Source of the DNA: an uncultured Bacteroidales bacterium
GTDB taxonomy: Bacteria > Bacteroidota > Bacteroidia > Bacteroidales > UBA932
DNA: 64,000 nucleotides
NCBI GenBank assembly: GCA_946405435.1
Contig: CAMJHF010000008.1
Span: 1 to 64,000, forward strand
Direction: 5' to 3'
The notes beneath the pieces were generated by a model. The model was not told where the DNA came from. It did not search any database and worked only from the letters and a program-made list of their open reading frames with translations. The position numbers and the translations under genes are program-made. Below, piece by piece: positions 17,913 to 26,148 of this stretch (position 1 is the first letter of the stretch; each line of letters opens with the position of its first letter).

Positions 17913-18835
17913 TTCCTCAACCTTTCTATTTTTCCAGGTAAAGACTTGATATAGCGGAATATGCGCTGATTATTCCGGAATATATACAAAAACTCGCTCA
18001 CAAATCTTGAAAAACGCCTGTGCTTTGTATAATAGAAGCGAAAACCGCTCTTGATGGGGTCGGCCGCCAATGCCAATGCAGTATTATCCGGGCATCCGTT
18101 TATGAAATGAGGCGTCACGAAGCGATCCGGAAAACAACTGATGTCTGAATAGTAATGAATGATTCTGGCATTCCGGAAGTAATGAATTGCTGCAGAACAA
18201 CATATCTGGCAATTCCACTCGGCGGCCAATTCCCTGACGGGACGCCCCAGCCTTTCATTAGCCTCAAGCAGTGCCATCTGATCCCTGCCAATCCCCTTGC
18301 CGGCCATAGCTTTCCAGAGCATATGCCACTGTTCATAAAAGACATACGATGACTGGACATCCCTTACGAACATAACTCCTGAATTGAAATAGGGTTTCCC
18401 CATCGGAGAGGGAATCCCTGCACGGACGCACAATTCAGCCTCACTTTCATTCCATAGTCCTGCAGGCCCGTTTCCGTCAGGGACTGCGGCCAAATCCGCG
18501 TCCGTATAATCAAGCTTTTCCAAATTTCCCGAAATCAACGTATCTACGTCAAGATACAGATAATCGCCGCCGGTCAGAGTCCGTAATTTGGTTTTCAGAT
18601 ATCGGGATTTTTGTTTTTCCCATTCCTGAGGGACATCAACGTTTATCAATTTTACACCTTTGGGCACAGTCTGGCCTGTCTCGCAGAGGCTTGCATAGCT
18701 CACGTTATCGATTATCAGCTCTATCCGGGCGTCGGGCTGATGCAACCTCAATGATTCCACCGACAGATGGAACATCTCAAAGAAGCGCAGTCCGCCGTCT
18801 CTCAGCGTGACGATATATACTACTTTTGTCTTCAT
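17909..18835 (-). CDS. GT8-like glycosyltransferase (copy B)
   Basis: The 308-residue protein has YLYLDVDTLISGNL (DVD at 96-98), YFNSGVMFVRD, GRDQMALLEAN and an EWNCQICCSAAIHYF block. It is a diverged duplicate of the 8408-9376 product. It lies 12 bases after the PL9-like gene and overlaps the next GT2 gene by 4 bases. Its tail after residue 260 is basic and aromatic, compatible with membrane contact. A retaining transferase with a metal-bound UDP-sugar is expected. Confidence 0.82.
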   Translation of the reverse strand: MKTKVVYIVTLRDGGLRFFEMFHLSVESLRLHQPDARIELIIDNVSYASLCETGQTVPKGVKLINVDVPQEWEKQKSRYLKTKLRTLTGGDYLYLDVDTLISGNLEKLDYTDADLAAVPDGNGPAGLWNESEAELCVRAGIPSPMGKPYFNSGVMFVRDVQSSYVFYEQWHMLWKAMAGKGIGRDQMALLEANERLGRPVRELAAEWNCQICCSAAIHYFRNARIIHYYSDISCFPDRFVTPHFINGCPDNTALALAADPIKSGFRFYYTKHRRFSRFVSEFLYIFRNNQRIFRYIKSLPGKIERLRK

Positions 18836-18847
18836 TCCGGTTCCTTG

Positions 18848-20410
18848 TCAAGCAGGTCCGTTGCCCCATTCCTTACAGCCGAACAGTAAACTCAAGGGGT
18901 TCGTATTCCGGTGGAAACCGATCCGGGCATTGTTATGCGCCGAACAGGCAATCAGAATATGACTGACCGGAACATCCTCTCCTCCAAGTTTAAATCCGCA
19001 GCCGCACCTAGCCGGCCTGCCCGGCATCGGTTCATCCGGCAACCAGCCGTTTGAAAAAGCCTCGCAATTAATAAAGATTACCGGTCCGATAGGCCCCAGG
19101 GGCTGTTTCGTATAAAGATCAAAGCCGTCGTCAATGTTGTTGAAGGCCCTGCAGGAGCGGAACACGTTCCTCCACCCTACAGAAAGCTTGGCGCCAAAAC
19201 CATCGGCATTGCATCGCACTGTATCGCAATTGCAGTAGGAAGAACACGATTCAATGAGATTATTGTTCGGCCACTCTTTTCGGGATACGCCCGGGAACGC
19301 GCACAGCAGTATTCCCGTATCGCCGTTCCAGCAAGCATCGCAATTATTCACCCTGTTGTGTGAACCGCATATGAACAATCCTGATGAGGGGGCTCCCCTA
19401 AAAATCAATCCTTCTATGACCCACCAGTCCGCGCGCAGCGTCATTGCCGGTAATTTCACACTGATTGCAGATCCGTCCAAGACAGCCTTCCCGGGATGTT
19501 CGGCCCTAAGGATAACCGGCTTTCTCTTAGTGCCCGAATATGATTTGGGTACGTAATAAGCCTCACGGGCAGTATAGATTCCGTCCTTAAGGACAATCTC
19601 ACACCCGGGACCGGCCATCCGGATAGCGGCGTCAAGGGTCAATGAGTCCCCAGTTGCCGACACGACCAACTTCTGTCCGGAAAGCTTCGCAATCCCCTTC
19701 CGGTCCGGGTCTTTCAACATTTCCCTGCTGAAAGGATAATCCGGGATAAAGTTCCTTATAGCATCTTCGGGCGTATGGCTCAGTACTCCCGCCGACTTTT
19801 CAAACGTTATATCGGAAAGATTAAGCTTTATTTTCCCCGCAACTGCAAAGCCGACATAAACGGAACTCTTATCCTGCCGCAACAAAAAATCACAGCCGGG
19901 GAAGCGAATTGTTTCCACGCCGGAGTCCGTAATCAGGCTCGCCTCGAGTCCTTCATCTGTCTTTATCAAGCGTAAATGATGCCGGTCGCCCTTTTTCAGA
20001 GAATCCTCAGACGGCTGCATTCTGAAGGTCCGCGAAGGGTCCAGGCGGCGCTGACGGCGCCGTGCATAAGCCAAGGGATTTGTATAACCGCCTACTACCC
20101 GAAGCTGAAGTCCGTAATTCTGCCCGTTCAGCGTCCGTGAGCGCCCCACCATCGCGTAATTTCTGTGGCAGGAGCCCTTGTCCGGGGTCTCGACGGTATC
20201 CGCGACCATTATCCCGTATCCAGTCTGGAAGTCGGCTTGCGATGCGTCAGCGACCTCAAACGTGGCAGACAGGCAAAAGTTCTCCGTCCTGGGATTGACG
20301 CATCTGAAATAGAAAAAAAATTTATCCAGACTGTCCGCAAACTTTGTATTACTGCTGCATCCCAAATTACGGAACTGCCATCCTTCCTCTACCAGACTTT
20401 CCAAATCCAT
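18848..20410 (-). CDS. PL9-type pectate lyase-like protein without signal peptide
   Basis: The 520-residue protein has two parts. Residues 1-205 look like a jelly-roll/laminin-G-type domain. Residues 210-520 form a right-handed parallel beta-helix with N-rich turns. The helix holds the PL9 active-site pattern: NADGFGAKLSVGWRNVF with Asp403 and putative catalytic Lys408, followed by NNIDDGFDLYTK (calcium Asp427, 428, 431). PL9 enzymes cleave polygalacturonate or rhamnogalacturonan. No signal peptide precedes MDLESLVEEGWQF, so the protein looks cytoplasmic. The catalytic residues appear kept, so it is not merely decayed. Its neighbours are a radical SAM gene (2 bases upstream) and glycosyltransferases. 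Confidence 0.83.
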   Translation of the reverse strand: MDLESLVEEGWQFRNLGCSSNTKFADSLDKFFFYFRCVNPRTENFCLSATFEVADASQADFQTGYGIMVADTVETPDKGSCHRNYAMVGRSRTLNGQNYGLQLRVVGGYTNPLAYARRRQRRLDPSRTFRMQPSEDSLKKGDRHHLRLIKTDEGLEASLITDSGVETIRFPGCDFLLRQDKSSVYVGFAVAGKIKLNLSDITFEKSAGVLSHTPEDAIRNFIPDYPFSREMLKDPDRKGIAKLSGQKLVVSATGDSLTLDAAIRMAGPGCEIVLKDGIYTAREAYYVPKSYSGTKRKPVILRAEHPGKAVLDGSAISVKLPAMTLRADWWVIEGLIFRGAPSSGLFICGSHNRVNNCDACWNGDTGILLCAFPGVSRKEWPNNNLIESCSSYCNCDTVRCNADGFGAKLSVGWRNVFRSCRAFNNIDDGFDLYTKQPLGPIGPVIFINCEAFSNGWLPDEPMPGRPARCGCGFKLGGEDVPVSHILIACSAHNNARIGFHRNTNPLSLLFGCKEWGNGPA

Positions 20411-20412
20411 CC

Positions 20413-21516
20413 TTACTTCTTTCTGATTGTTTTAAATGAATTACAAGAGCAATGACCGGAGTGGCATACGGCGGATTTGTCCAGCAAACGGAAAGAATCG
20501 TCCGTTATGTTGCCAAGATAAAAATCATCGGGAGCATCGATTGTGGGGCAACGCAAGACTCTCCCGTCAGGAGCGATGGACATACTGTTGCAGCCGGCAT
20601 CACAAAGATATCCGTAAGGACAAAACTTGCCTGCATCGGATATATGATTCCCAAGATTCGGCATATTGCTGAAATACATCTTCCGTCCATCAGCCAGCTT
20701 GACTTCGAGGCTGTTCCCGGCCGGTGAGCCGGAAGCTCCGTTTGTTTTCAATGCCGCTCGTATACTGTCCGACAAAGCTACAGGATAATTCCTTATTATG
20801 ATAGGAAATACCTGCCTGGCATATCTACCATAGTCCTTCTGGAATTGACGGAAATCCCGGTAACTGTCATCATCCAGAATGGGCCAGCCTACAGAGATGA
20901 ATACATTCTGCCAATTCTTGAAGAACGGCTTGCGTCCGGGAATGAAAGATAACAATCTTTGTCTCAATCTGAAATAACGCTTGACAGGTTTGTCCGTCTC
21001 CTCAAAAAGAGCGCGCAGCTTTTTCCCGAAAGCGTCTGGAGCAGTATATCGCCTGTAAAAACTTGCAGACACGAAAAGAGCCCTGTCCGACCGCCCGTGA
21101 AACAATTCAAACAGATCGGAAAAGTAGCGGGAGGGACGGGAGAAATTAGTTGTAATGCGAATAATGATTATGCCCCGGAAATTGCAGTTGACAATTTCAG
21201 CGAGATTATCTTTGAAATCCGGCAGCGCCGTTATCTCTCCGCCTATCAAAGAAATCTCTACAATCTTGCCGGCAGGAATGAACCGCTCGATATATCTGGC
21301 AATGGAAGCCGCTATCATCTTTCTCCTTTCGCCCGACTCTGATTGAAAGGCTTTAAGATGACTCTCGTGCGAGCCCTGGACGCAGAAGTCACAGGAGTAA
21401 TTGCAGAAACGTGTGAGTTCCCACCTGATTACAAAAGAATTCAGTTGATACCGTCCTAAATTCTTTACTTGAGCAACTTCATCGTTGTTCATACTTGTCG
21501 CTCTATTTTCATTCAA
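20413..21516 (-). CDS. Radical SAM protein with SPASM-like C terminus
   Basis: Cys38, Cys42 and Cys45 (CNYSCDFC) form the CX3CX2C site that binds the SAM-cleaving 4Fe-4S cluster. An SLIGGEITAL segment resembles the GGE motif. The last 70 residues have seven further Cys (FCPYGYLCDAGC...RC...C...HCSC) around APDGRVLRCPT, as in SPASM/twitch domains with auxiliary clusters. Known SPASM enzymes modify peptides, mature other enzymes or oxidise/epimerise sugars (BtrN- and NeoN-like aminoglycoside enzymes). In this operon a sugar or glycan substrate is plausible. Start could also be the Met nine residues in (21492), which would avoid the 8-base overlap with the upstream gene. Confidence 0.85.
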   Translation of the reverse strand: MNENRATSMNNDEVAQVKNLGRYQLNSFVIRWELTRFCNYSCDFCVQGSHESHLKAFQSESGERRKMIAASIARYIERFIPAGKIVEISLIGGEITALPDFKDNLAEIVNCNFRGIIIIRITTNFSRPSRYFSDLFELFHGRSDRALFVSASFYRRYTAPDAFGKKLRALFEETDKPVKRYFRLRQRLLSFIPGRKPFFKNWQNVFISVGWPILDDDSYRDFRQFQKDYGRYARQVFPIIIRNYPVALSDSIRAALKTNGASGSPAGNSLEVKLADGRKMYFSNMPNLGNHISDAGKFCPYGYLCDAGCNSMSIAPDGRVLRCPTIDAPDDFYLGNITDDSFRLLDKSAVCHSGHCSCNSFKTIRKK

Positions 21517-22585
21517 ACAAGGCTTTGTGCCACAGCGGAATTACTTTTTCCAAAGAAAAAGCCTTGGCAAAAGCTTGCCCGCGAAGCGCATACCCTCTCC
21601 TGCATTCTTCATCGTCTGCCATACGAGTCATTGCTTCCGCAAGCTCTTTTTCATTGCCCATATCGGTCAGGAGGCACGCGTCGCTGTCTTTGAACAATTC
21701 GTCCGCGCCTTCGAATCTTGTCGAGATACAAGGCAAACCCATCATCATCGCTTCCAGCAAGGCATTGGGCTCACCTTCGAAGTTAGAGGAAAGTACAAAT
21801 TGTTCGGCAGTCGCTATCTCTTTGTGAACTTCAGTTTTATGGCCCTCAAGGAAGACCCGGCCGCTCAGTGACAACTGTTCAATCAGGGCAGGATAGCCGA
21901 CTTCATCACGTTCATACCCCCTCCCGTAAATATAAAGCGAATATTGAGGGTGAGTTTCCGCAAACAGCGCAAAGGCCTTGATAAGAAGCTGATGGTTCTT
22001 CTGGGGCCTCAATCTCCCCATTGTTACGATCCGATGACTGCCGCCTACAGCCATACAATCGGCACGGACAGGATTGGGAACGACAACTCCTTTCCGACGG
22101 ACAATCCAAGGAAACATTTTCATAACGGCCCTGGATTGAAATACAATCCTGTCCGCCAACAGATATGAGAACAATCCCTGCAGATAATACTTGGCACCTT
22201 TTTTCTTGGGGTTATTACGCTCCGACATAACAGTCCGGCATCCTCTTGTCCGGGTCAAGGCATTCAGTAAGTTCGGCTTCGACAAGAAACTGATAACCGT
22301 ATCCGGATGCTCGCGCTCTTTTACATCAATGAGTTGCCTGCATAATGCAGTATAATGCCGGAAAACATAAACAACGGTACCAAGGATTCCTTTGTATCCT
22401 GTGAGCAGATCTGGCTCCTTGAAACAATATTGGCGTATTCTGTCGGACAGCGGGTACGAATTCTCCATAGAAAAAGTCATAATGACCACATCAACACTCC
22501 CTGCCAGTGCATTGGACAAACGACTGACTACCCGCTGTGCACCACCGCCATAAAGATTGTCAATGAGAATCAATACTTTTTTCAT
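21509..22585 (-). CDS. Family 4 glycosyltransferase (copy B)
   Basis: The 358-residue GT-B protein has YGGGAQRVVSRLSNAL at the N terminus, MGRLRPQKNHQLL at the donor site and NALLEAMMMGLPCISTRFEG as the GT4 signature. It is a clear paralogue of the 9581-10648 gene over its whole length, including the shared SERNNP and VVVPNP blocks. It overlaps the radical SAM gene by 8 bases and follows the GT2 gene by 10 bases. Typical family length, no lesion seen. Confidence 0.92.
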   Translation of the reverse strand: MKKVLILIDNLYGGGAQRVVSRLSNALAGSVDVVIMTFSMENSYPLSDRIRQYCFKEPDLLTGYKGILGTVVYVFRHYTALCRQLIDVKEREHPDTVISFLSKPNLLNALTRTRGCRTVMSERNNPKKKGAKYYLQGLFSYLLADRIVFQSRAVMKMFPWIVRRKGVVVPNPVRADCMAVGGSHRIVTMGRLRPQKNHQLLIKAFALFAETHPQYSLYIYGRGYERDEVGYPALIEQLSLSGRVFLEGHKTEVHKEIATAEQFVLSSNFEGEPNALLEAMMMGLPCISTRFEGADELFKDSDACLLTDMGNEKELAEAMTRMADDEECRRGYALRGQAFAKAFSLEKVIPLWHKALFE

Positions 22586-22595
22586 TACAAAGAAC

Positions 22596-23564
22596 TCAGT
22601 TTCCGCTTGTCTTGATTAAAACCCTTGCCAGATGCGGCGTGTAGTTCAGAAAGGCCACCAAATACTTGTATAGCCCGAAATGCCCGCAAGAAAGATAATC
22701 GTTAATTGTGTCCTTCCGATATTTCCGGCAAAGGGAGAAAACCTCTTCCTTATTGCCGCTGTCCATGACGTAATTCTTATAAAGCAGCATCCGCTTGAAT
22801 AAAAAATGAAGCAGGTAATGCCCTATACTCCTGCGCTTGTCCTGCGGCAATTCCATATAATTCCTGTAAGCCATTCTGACTGTGCAGTCATAAGTCTTTT
22901 GCAGAGAGTCCGCCTGCTTCGTAAGCGAGGAAGGATGCTGGACCCAATAGTAAAGATCAGCATCAACCAATACTGCGCTGCTGATGACAGAATACAGACG
23001 CATATTGAAATCAAGGTCCTGGGCCCTCTCATAGTCACGGGACCTCATTCCGGTGATGCAGGATGTCCTGTATAGCTTGTCCCACTGCATCTCCTTGCTA
23101 CCACGGCCGAAGATGGACGAAAACAACTCGTCCTGCGAGAGAACGGAAAAAGCGGAGCGTACAGGACTGTCAGTGTCCTCGTCCATCCGCTCGGTTTTCT
23201 TGTAGCCGCAAATGGCCAACGGGTATTCGATCCCGCCCAAGTTGATTGCCTTGCACAGCATCCGCAGCATATCCTTGTGGAAATAGTCGTCCGCATCGGG
23301 GAAGAATAGATAGACTCCTGTGGATTCTTCCATTCCCCTGTTACGAGCGGCCCACAACCCGCTATGTTTCTGATGAATAACTCGGGCCCTGGCATCGGAA
23401 GCTGCGAATTGATCGCACAGCCTTGCGGAAGCATCGGATGAACCGTCATCAATCAGGATTATCTCCAGATTCTGCCAGCTCTGGGCCGTTATCGCTTCAA
23501 GGCAGTACGGTAAATAATGCTCTGCGTTATATACCGGAACTATGACACTTATAAGGGCATCCAC
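22596..23564 (-). CDS. Family 2 glycosyltransferase (copy B; probable GTG start)
   Basis: The GT2 domain begins LISVIVPVYNAEHYLPYC, so the GTG at 23562-23564 gives a normal 322-residue enzyme. An upstream ATG at 23636 would add 24 residues encoded by the terminator hairpin of the preceding gene, so I reject it. Motifs are ILIDDGSSDAS and LFFPDADD. It is paralogous to the 16914-17912 gene. This is the first gene after the OmpA gene and its hairpin, so its expression probably needs read-through or antitermination. Confidence 0.87.
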   Translation of the reverse strand: MDALISVIVPVYNAEHYLPYCLEAITAQSWQNLEIILIDDGSSDASARLCDQFAASDARARVIHQKHSGLWAARNRGMEESTGVYLFFPDADDYFHKDMLRMLCKAINLGGIEYPLAICGYKKTERMDEDTDSPVRSAFSVLSQDELFSSIFGRGSKEMQWDKLYRTSCITGMRSRDYERAQDLDFNMRLYSVISSAVLVDADLYYWVQHPSSLTKQADSLQKTYDCTVRMAYRNYMELPQDKRRSIGHYLLHFLFKRMLLYKNYVMDSGNKEEVFSLCRKYRKDTINDYLSCGHFGLYKYLVAFLNYTPHLARVLIKTSGN

Positions 23565-23594
23565 AAATCCGACATTCCGAAAAACTACAATAAA

Positions 23595-23650
23595 CCCCTG
23601 CGCGATGAGCTTCTCCGCCGGATGATGGAGAGGCATCGTCGCAACAGGGG
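23595..23650 (-). terminator. Stem-loop after the OmpA-family gene
   Basis: On the minus strand, 17 bases past the OmpA stop, CCCCTG (23650-23645) pairs with CAGGGG (23600-23595). Inner segments CGATG/CATCG extend the stem. TTTATTGTAGTTTT follows. The loop is long (over 20 bases), so strength is uncertain. It lies inside the polysaccharide locus and would stop about 17 kb of downstream genes unless overridden. Confidence 0.55.
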
Positions 23651-23667
23651 AAGCGGTTCGCGCTAAA

Positions 23668-25530
23668 TTACTGCATCATATACTGGATCCTTACCTTCAC
23701 GCAGCGGCCAAGCTTGGCGTTGAGGCCGCGGGTACTCTTGTCGGTGACGGTGCGGATACCTCCGTTCATATTGCCCACGAGATATATCTGCGACGAAGCA
23801 TCTTTGAGGCTGGGATCTTGCTTGAGCCATGATATGACGGTGTTGGCACGGTTTTGCGACAGAGCGGTGTTGCGCTCGGTGCCGATGCGCTTGGCGTCGT
23901 TGCCGGAGTAGTTGTCCTGGCTGGTGGCGAGTCCCTCTACCTGAATCAGCAGAACTATTCCCTCGTCCAGAATCTGACGCACGCGGGCCACGGTGGCCTC
24001 GTCGGTGAAGCGTGAAATGTATCCTTCATTGGACTTGAGGGCGGCATACACGTCGGCAAAGCTTACCAGCTCGTCATTTGCATCAACTCCCATGTTGTTG
24101 CGTATGAGCTCCAGCCCGCTGTGGGCGTTGAGTCCGTAGGAGTTGGTCTCGGTGTAGTTCTGTCCGCTGAGCAGCTGCTGGCGCAGGGTGGCGTCGTCGA
24201 TACGGTACTGCCATACGTTCAGGCCGTCCCAGATAGGAGCGTAGAAGTAGCCCGCCTTATCCTTGAATGATTTCATGTCTGAGGGCTTGAGACTGAGGGA
24301 GATAGGCTGATCGGAGAGCATCTCGTAACCGCGCGGGACGAAATCGATGGCGAAGTCCTGGTTGGCAGCCTCGGTGGGGAGGTCCACAGCCTGCAGGCCG
24401 TTCAGGGATGCATTTGCTTTCATGCGCTCTTCCACCGCTTCGTTGTTGGCATACTGCTTCTGGGTAAAGATACCGCCGGCAAGATAGTCAAGGGCGTTGA
24501 CTGGAGCGTCCTCAATAAGCGGAGCGTCGTTTCGTCCGGAATAGTTGTTGGGATAGAAAACGTAGAATGAAAGGATGCCGTGCTTGGCATTCTTGGGCTT
24601 TATGACCTCTTCTTCCTTGACCTTTACAACCTGAATCTCGCGCTCGCGGTATTCGTTGCGGTACATTGTGGCGGCTCCGGTGCTCCAGCCATTGTTGCGC
24701 TGGTTGCCCAGGTAGAAGGTGAAGCCTATATCGAGCCCCAGGTTGTTGTCGAATTTGTGCGCCGCACGGTCGCGCTGGCCGTACTGCAGGTCATGGTTGG
24801 TCTGATAGAGGATGTCACGGGCCTTGATGTCCAGGGACACGCGCTTGTTCTTGTTGAAGAACTGGCTGTACTGGATCTCAAAGTGACCGGCCCACTCGTT
24901 GTCGGAGCCGTATGCGTGGTTATAACCGAAGTGATGGATGCCGCTGAAACCTATGTTGGCCATCCACTGGCCCATCATGCGGTCCGATCCGTAACCTTCG
25001 TAACCATTGAACAGCCGGGAAAGGTTGAGACTAACAAGAGCGCCCAGGTCGATCCACGGTGTTTTCATGCGGCGGTAGGGTGTACCGTCATGAGTACCTA
25101 TCTGCCCGCCGTAGCCGTAACCTTCGTTGGCATTCATGAATTCGGTGTATCCGCGCGAGTTGGAATAGATGGCCTCGACTTTAAGTGCGAGTCCGGGAAT
25201 AAACCACTTGCCAAAGCCGATGCTCACATCAGGAGTAACTGTGCCCCAGAAAGGTCCCCAGCTGGAGTAGTCGCCGCGGAAAGAGTGGGCGCCGACGGTC
25301 CCATAAACGAACCAGTTGCGGCCGAACGAGTTGGACATGACCCTCTGGGGATCGATCAACGTGTCTTTTTGGGCCACGATTTCGGTCCGGGGCTGGGCGG
25401 TTACCGTATCGCGGTACACCTCACGGTAATCTTTGTACTTGTCGTCAATCTGGGCCCATGACGGGGCTGCGACCGACAATCCCAGGGCGAGCGCTAGCAA
25501 AGCCCAGGCAGTTTTAATCGTTTTTCTCAT
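23668..25530 (-). CDS. OmpA-family outer-membrane protein
   Basis: The 620-residue protein has a signal peptide (residues 1-26, ending APSWAQ). A long beta-barrel-like region rich in Gly and aromatics with paired strands covers about 70-290. A linker follows. A C-terminal OmpA-like peptidoglycan-binding domain has GLATSQDNYSGNDAKRIGTERN, LSQNRANTVISWL and RGLNAKLGRCVKVRI. It would tie the outer membrane to the cell wall. It follows the GNAT gene by 15 bases and is followed by a hairpin. Why an OmpA gene lies inside a glycosyltransferase operon is not clear. Confidence 0.88.
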   Translation of the reverse strand: MRKTIKTAWALLALALGLSVAAPSWAQIDDKYKDYREVYRDTVTAQPRTEIVAQKDTLIDPQRVMSNSFGRNWFVYGTVGAHSFRGDYSSWGPFWGTVTPDVSIGFGKWFIPGLALKVEAIYSNSRGYTEFMNANEGYGYGGQIGTHDGTPYRRMKTPWIDLGALVSLNLSRLFNGYEGYGSDRMMGQWMANIGFSGIHHFGYNHAYGSDNEWAGHFEIQYSQFFNKNKRVSLDIKARDILYQTNHDLQYGQRDRAAHKFDNNLGLDIGFTFYLGNQRNNGWSTGAATMYRNEYREREIQVVKVKEEEVIKPKNAKHGILSFYVFYPNNYSGRNDAPLIEDAPVNALDYLAGGIFTQKQYANNEAVEERMKANASLNGLQAVDLPTEAANQDFAIDFVPRGYEMLSDQPISLSLKPSDMKSFKDKAGYFYAPIWDGLNVWQYRIDDATLRQQLLSGQNYTETNSYGLNAHSGLELIRNNMGVDANDELVSFADVYAALKSNEGYISRFTDEATVARVRQILDEGIVLLIQVEGLATSQDNYSGNDAKRIGTERNTALSQNRANTVISWLKQDPSLKDASSQIYLVGNMNGGIRTVTDKSTRGLNAKLGRCVKVRIQYMMQ

Positions 25531-25545
25531 AATTTTGAATGATAT

Positions 25546-26148
25546 TTATTGTTTGTGTTTTTCTTTGCACTCGACGAGCATATACCCGTTTCTCATCCGC
25601 TTGCGTACAACCATCTCGTTTACGTTGCCGCAGGACTTGAGGGACGGGATGTTGTCTTTGGATATTGTTGCAAACATCCTGAATTTCAGCTTCTTGCTGA
25701 TTCGCATCAGGCTCTCCCACATGGCAGTGCCTATGCCGTGGTTCCGGTATTCATCTCCGACTATCAGTCCGGCGACGCTGACGCCCACGAAAAAGCACCG
25801 CAGGAAGAAGTATCCGGTAATGGTGCCGTCTTCCTTTTTGGTCGCCTTCATCATCAGGAAAGACGGATTGCGCCAAAGCCTGCGCAGGGCCTTTTCTTTG
25901 AAAGAGTGCGGAGTAAAATACTTGAGACTCTCGTCGGGAATGGCTGTAAGGAAGGACGAAAGAGAGGGAATCTCTTCTTCCTTTACCATGGAGAATTGGT
26001 ATCCATCCGGGGCTTCATTCTTGATCATTACGGCCGCCAGGTCAAATACACGACGTGTAATCAAGCTGAAGATCAGGCCGTTTATATATTCAGCAACGTT
26101 CCAAAGCCACGGGAACGCGTGTTTTATAGCAAGCAGTAGCTTAACCAT
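25546..26148 (-). CDS. GNAT-family N-acetyltransferase
   Basis: The 200-residue protein has an N-terminal amphipathic stretch followed by a GNAT fold. Its acetyl-CoA pyrophosphate loop is VGDEYRNHGIGTAMWESL (about residues 133-150). The C terminus lacks the usual Tyr motif in clear form. It is coupled to the GT4 gene upstream by a TAATG overlap. Acetylation of an amino sugar such as the product of the DegT aminotransferase is plausible from context, but the acceptor cannot be determined. Confidence 0.8.
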   Translation of the reverse strand: MVKLLLAIKHAFPWLWNVAEYINGLIFSLITRRVFDLAAVMIKNEAPDGYQFSMVKEEEIPSLSSFLTAIPDESLKYFTPHSFKEKALRRLWRNPSFLMMKATKKEDGTITGYFFLRCFFVGVSVAGLIVGDEYRNHGIGTAMWESLMRISKKLKFRMFATISKDNIPSLKSCGNVNEMVVRKRMRNGYMLVECKEKHKQ

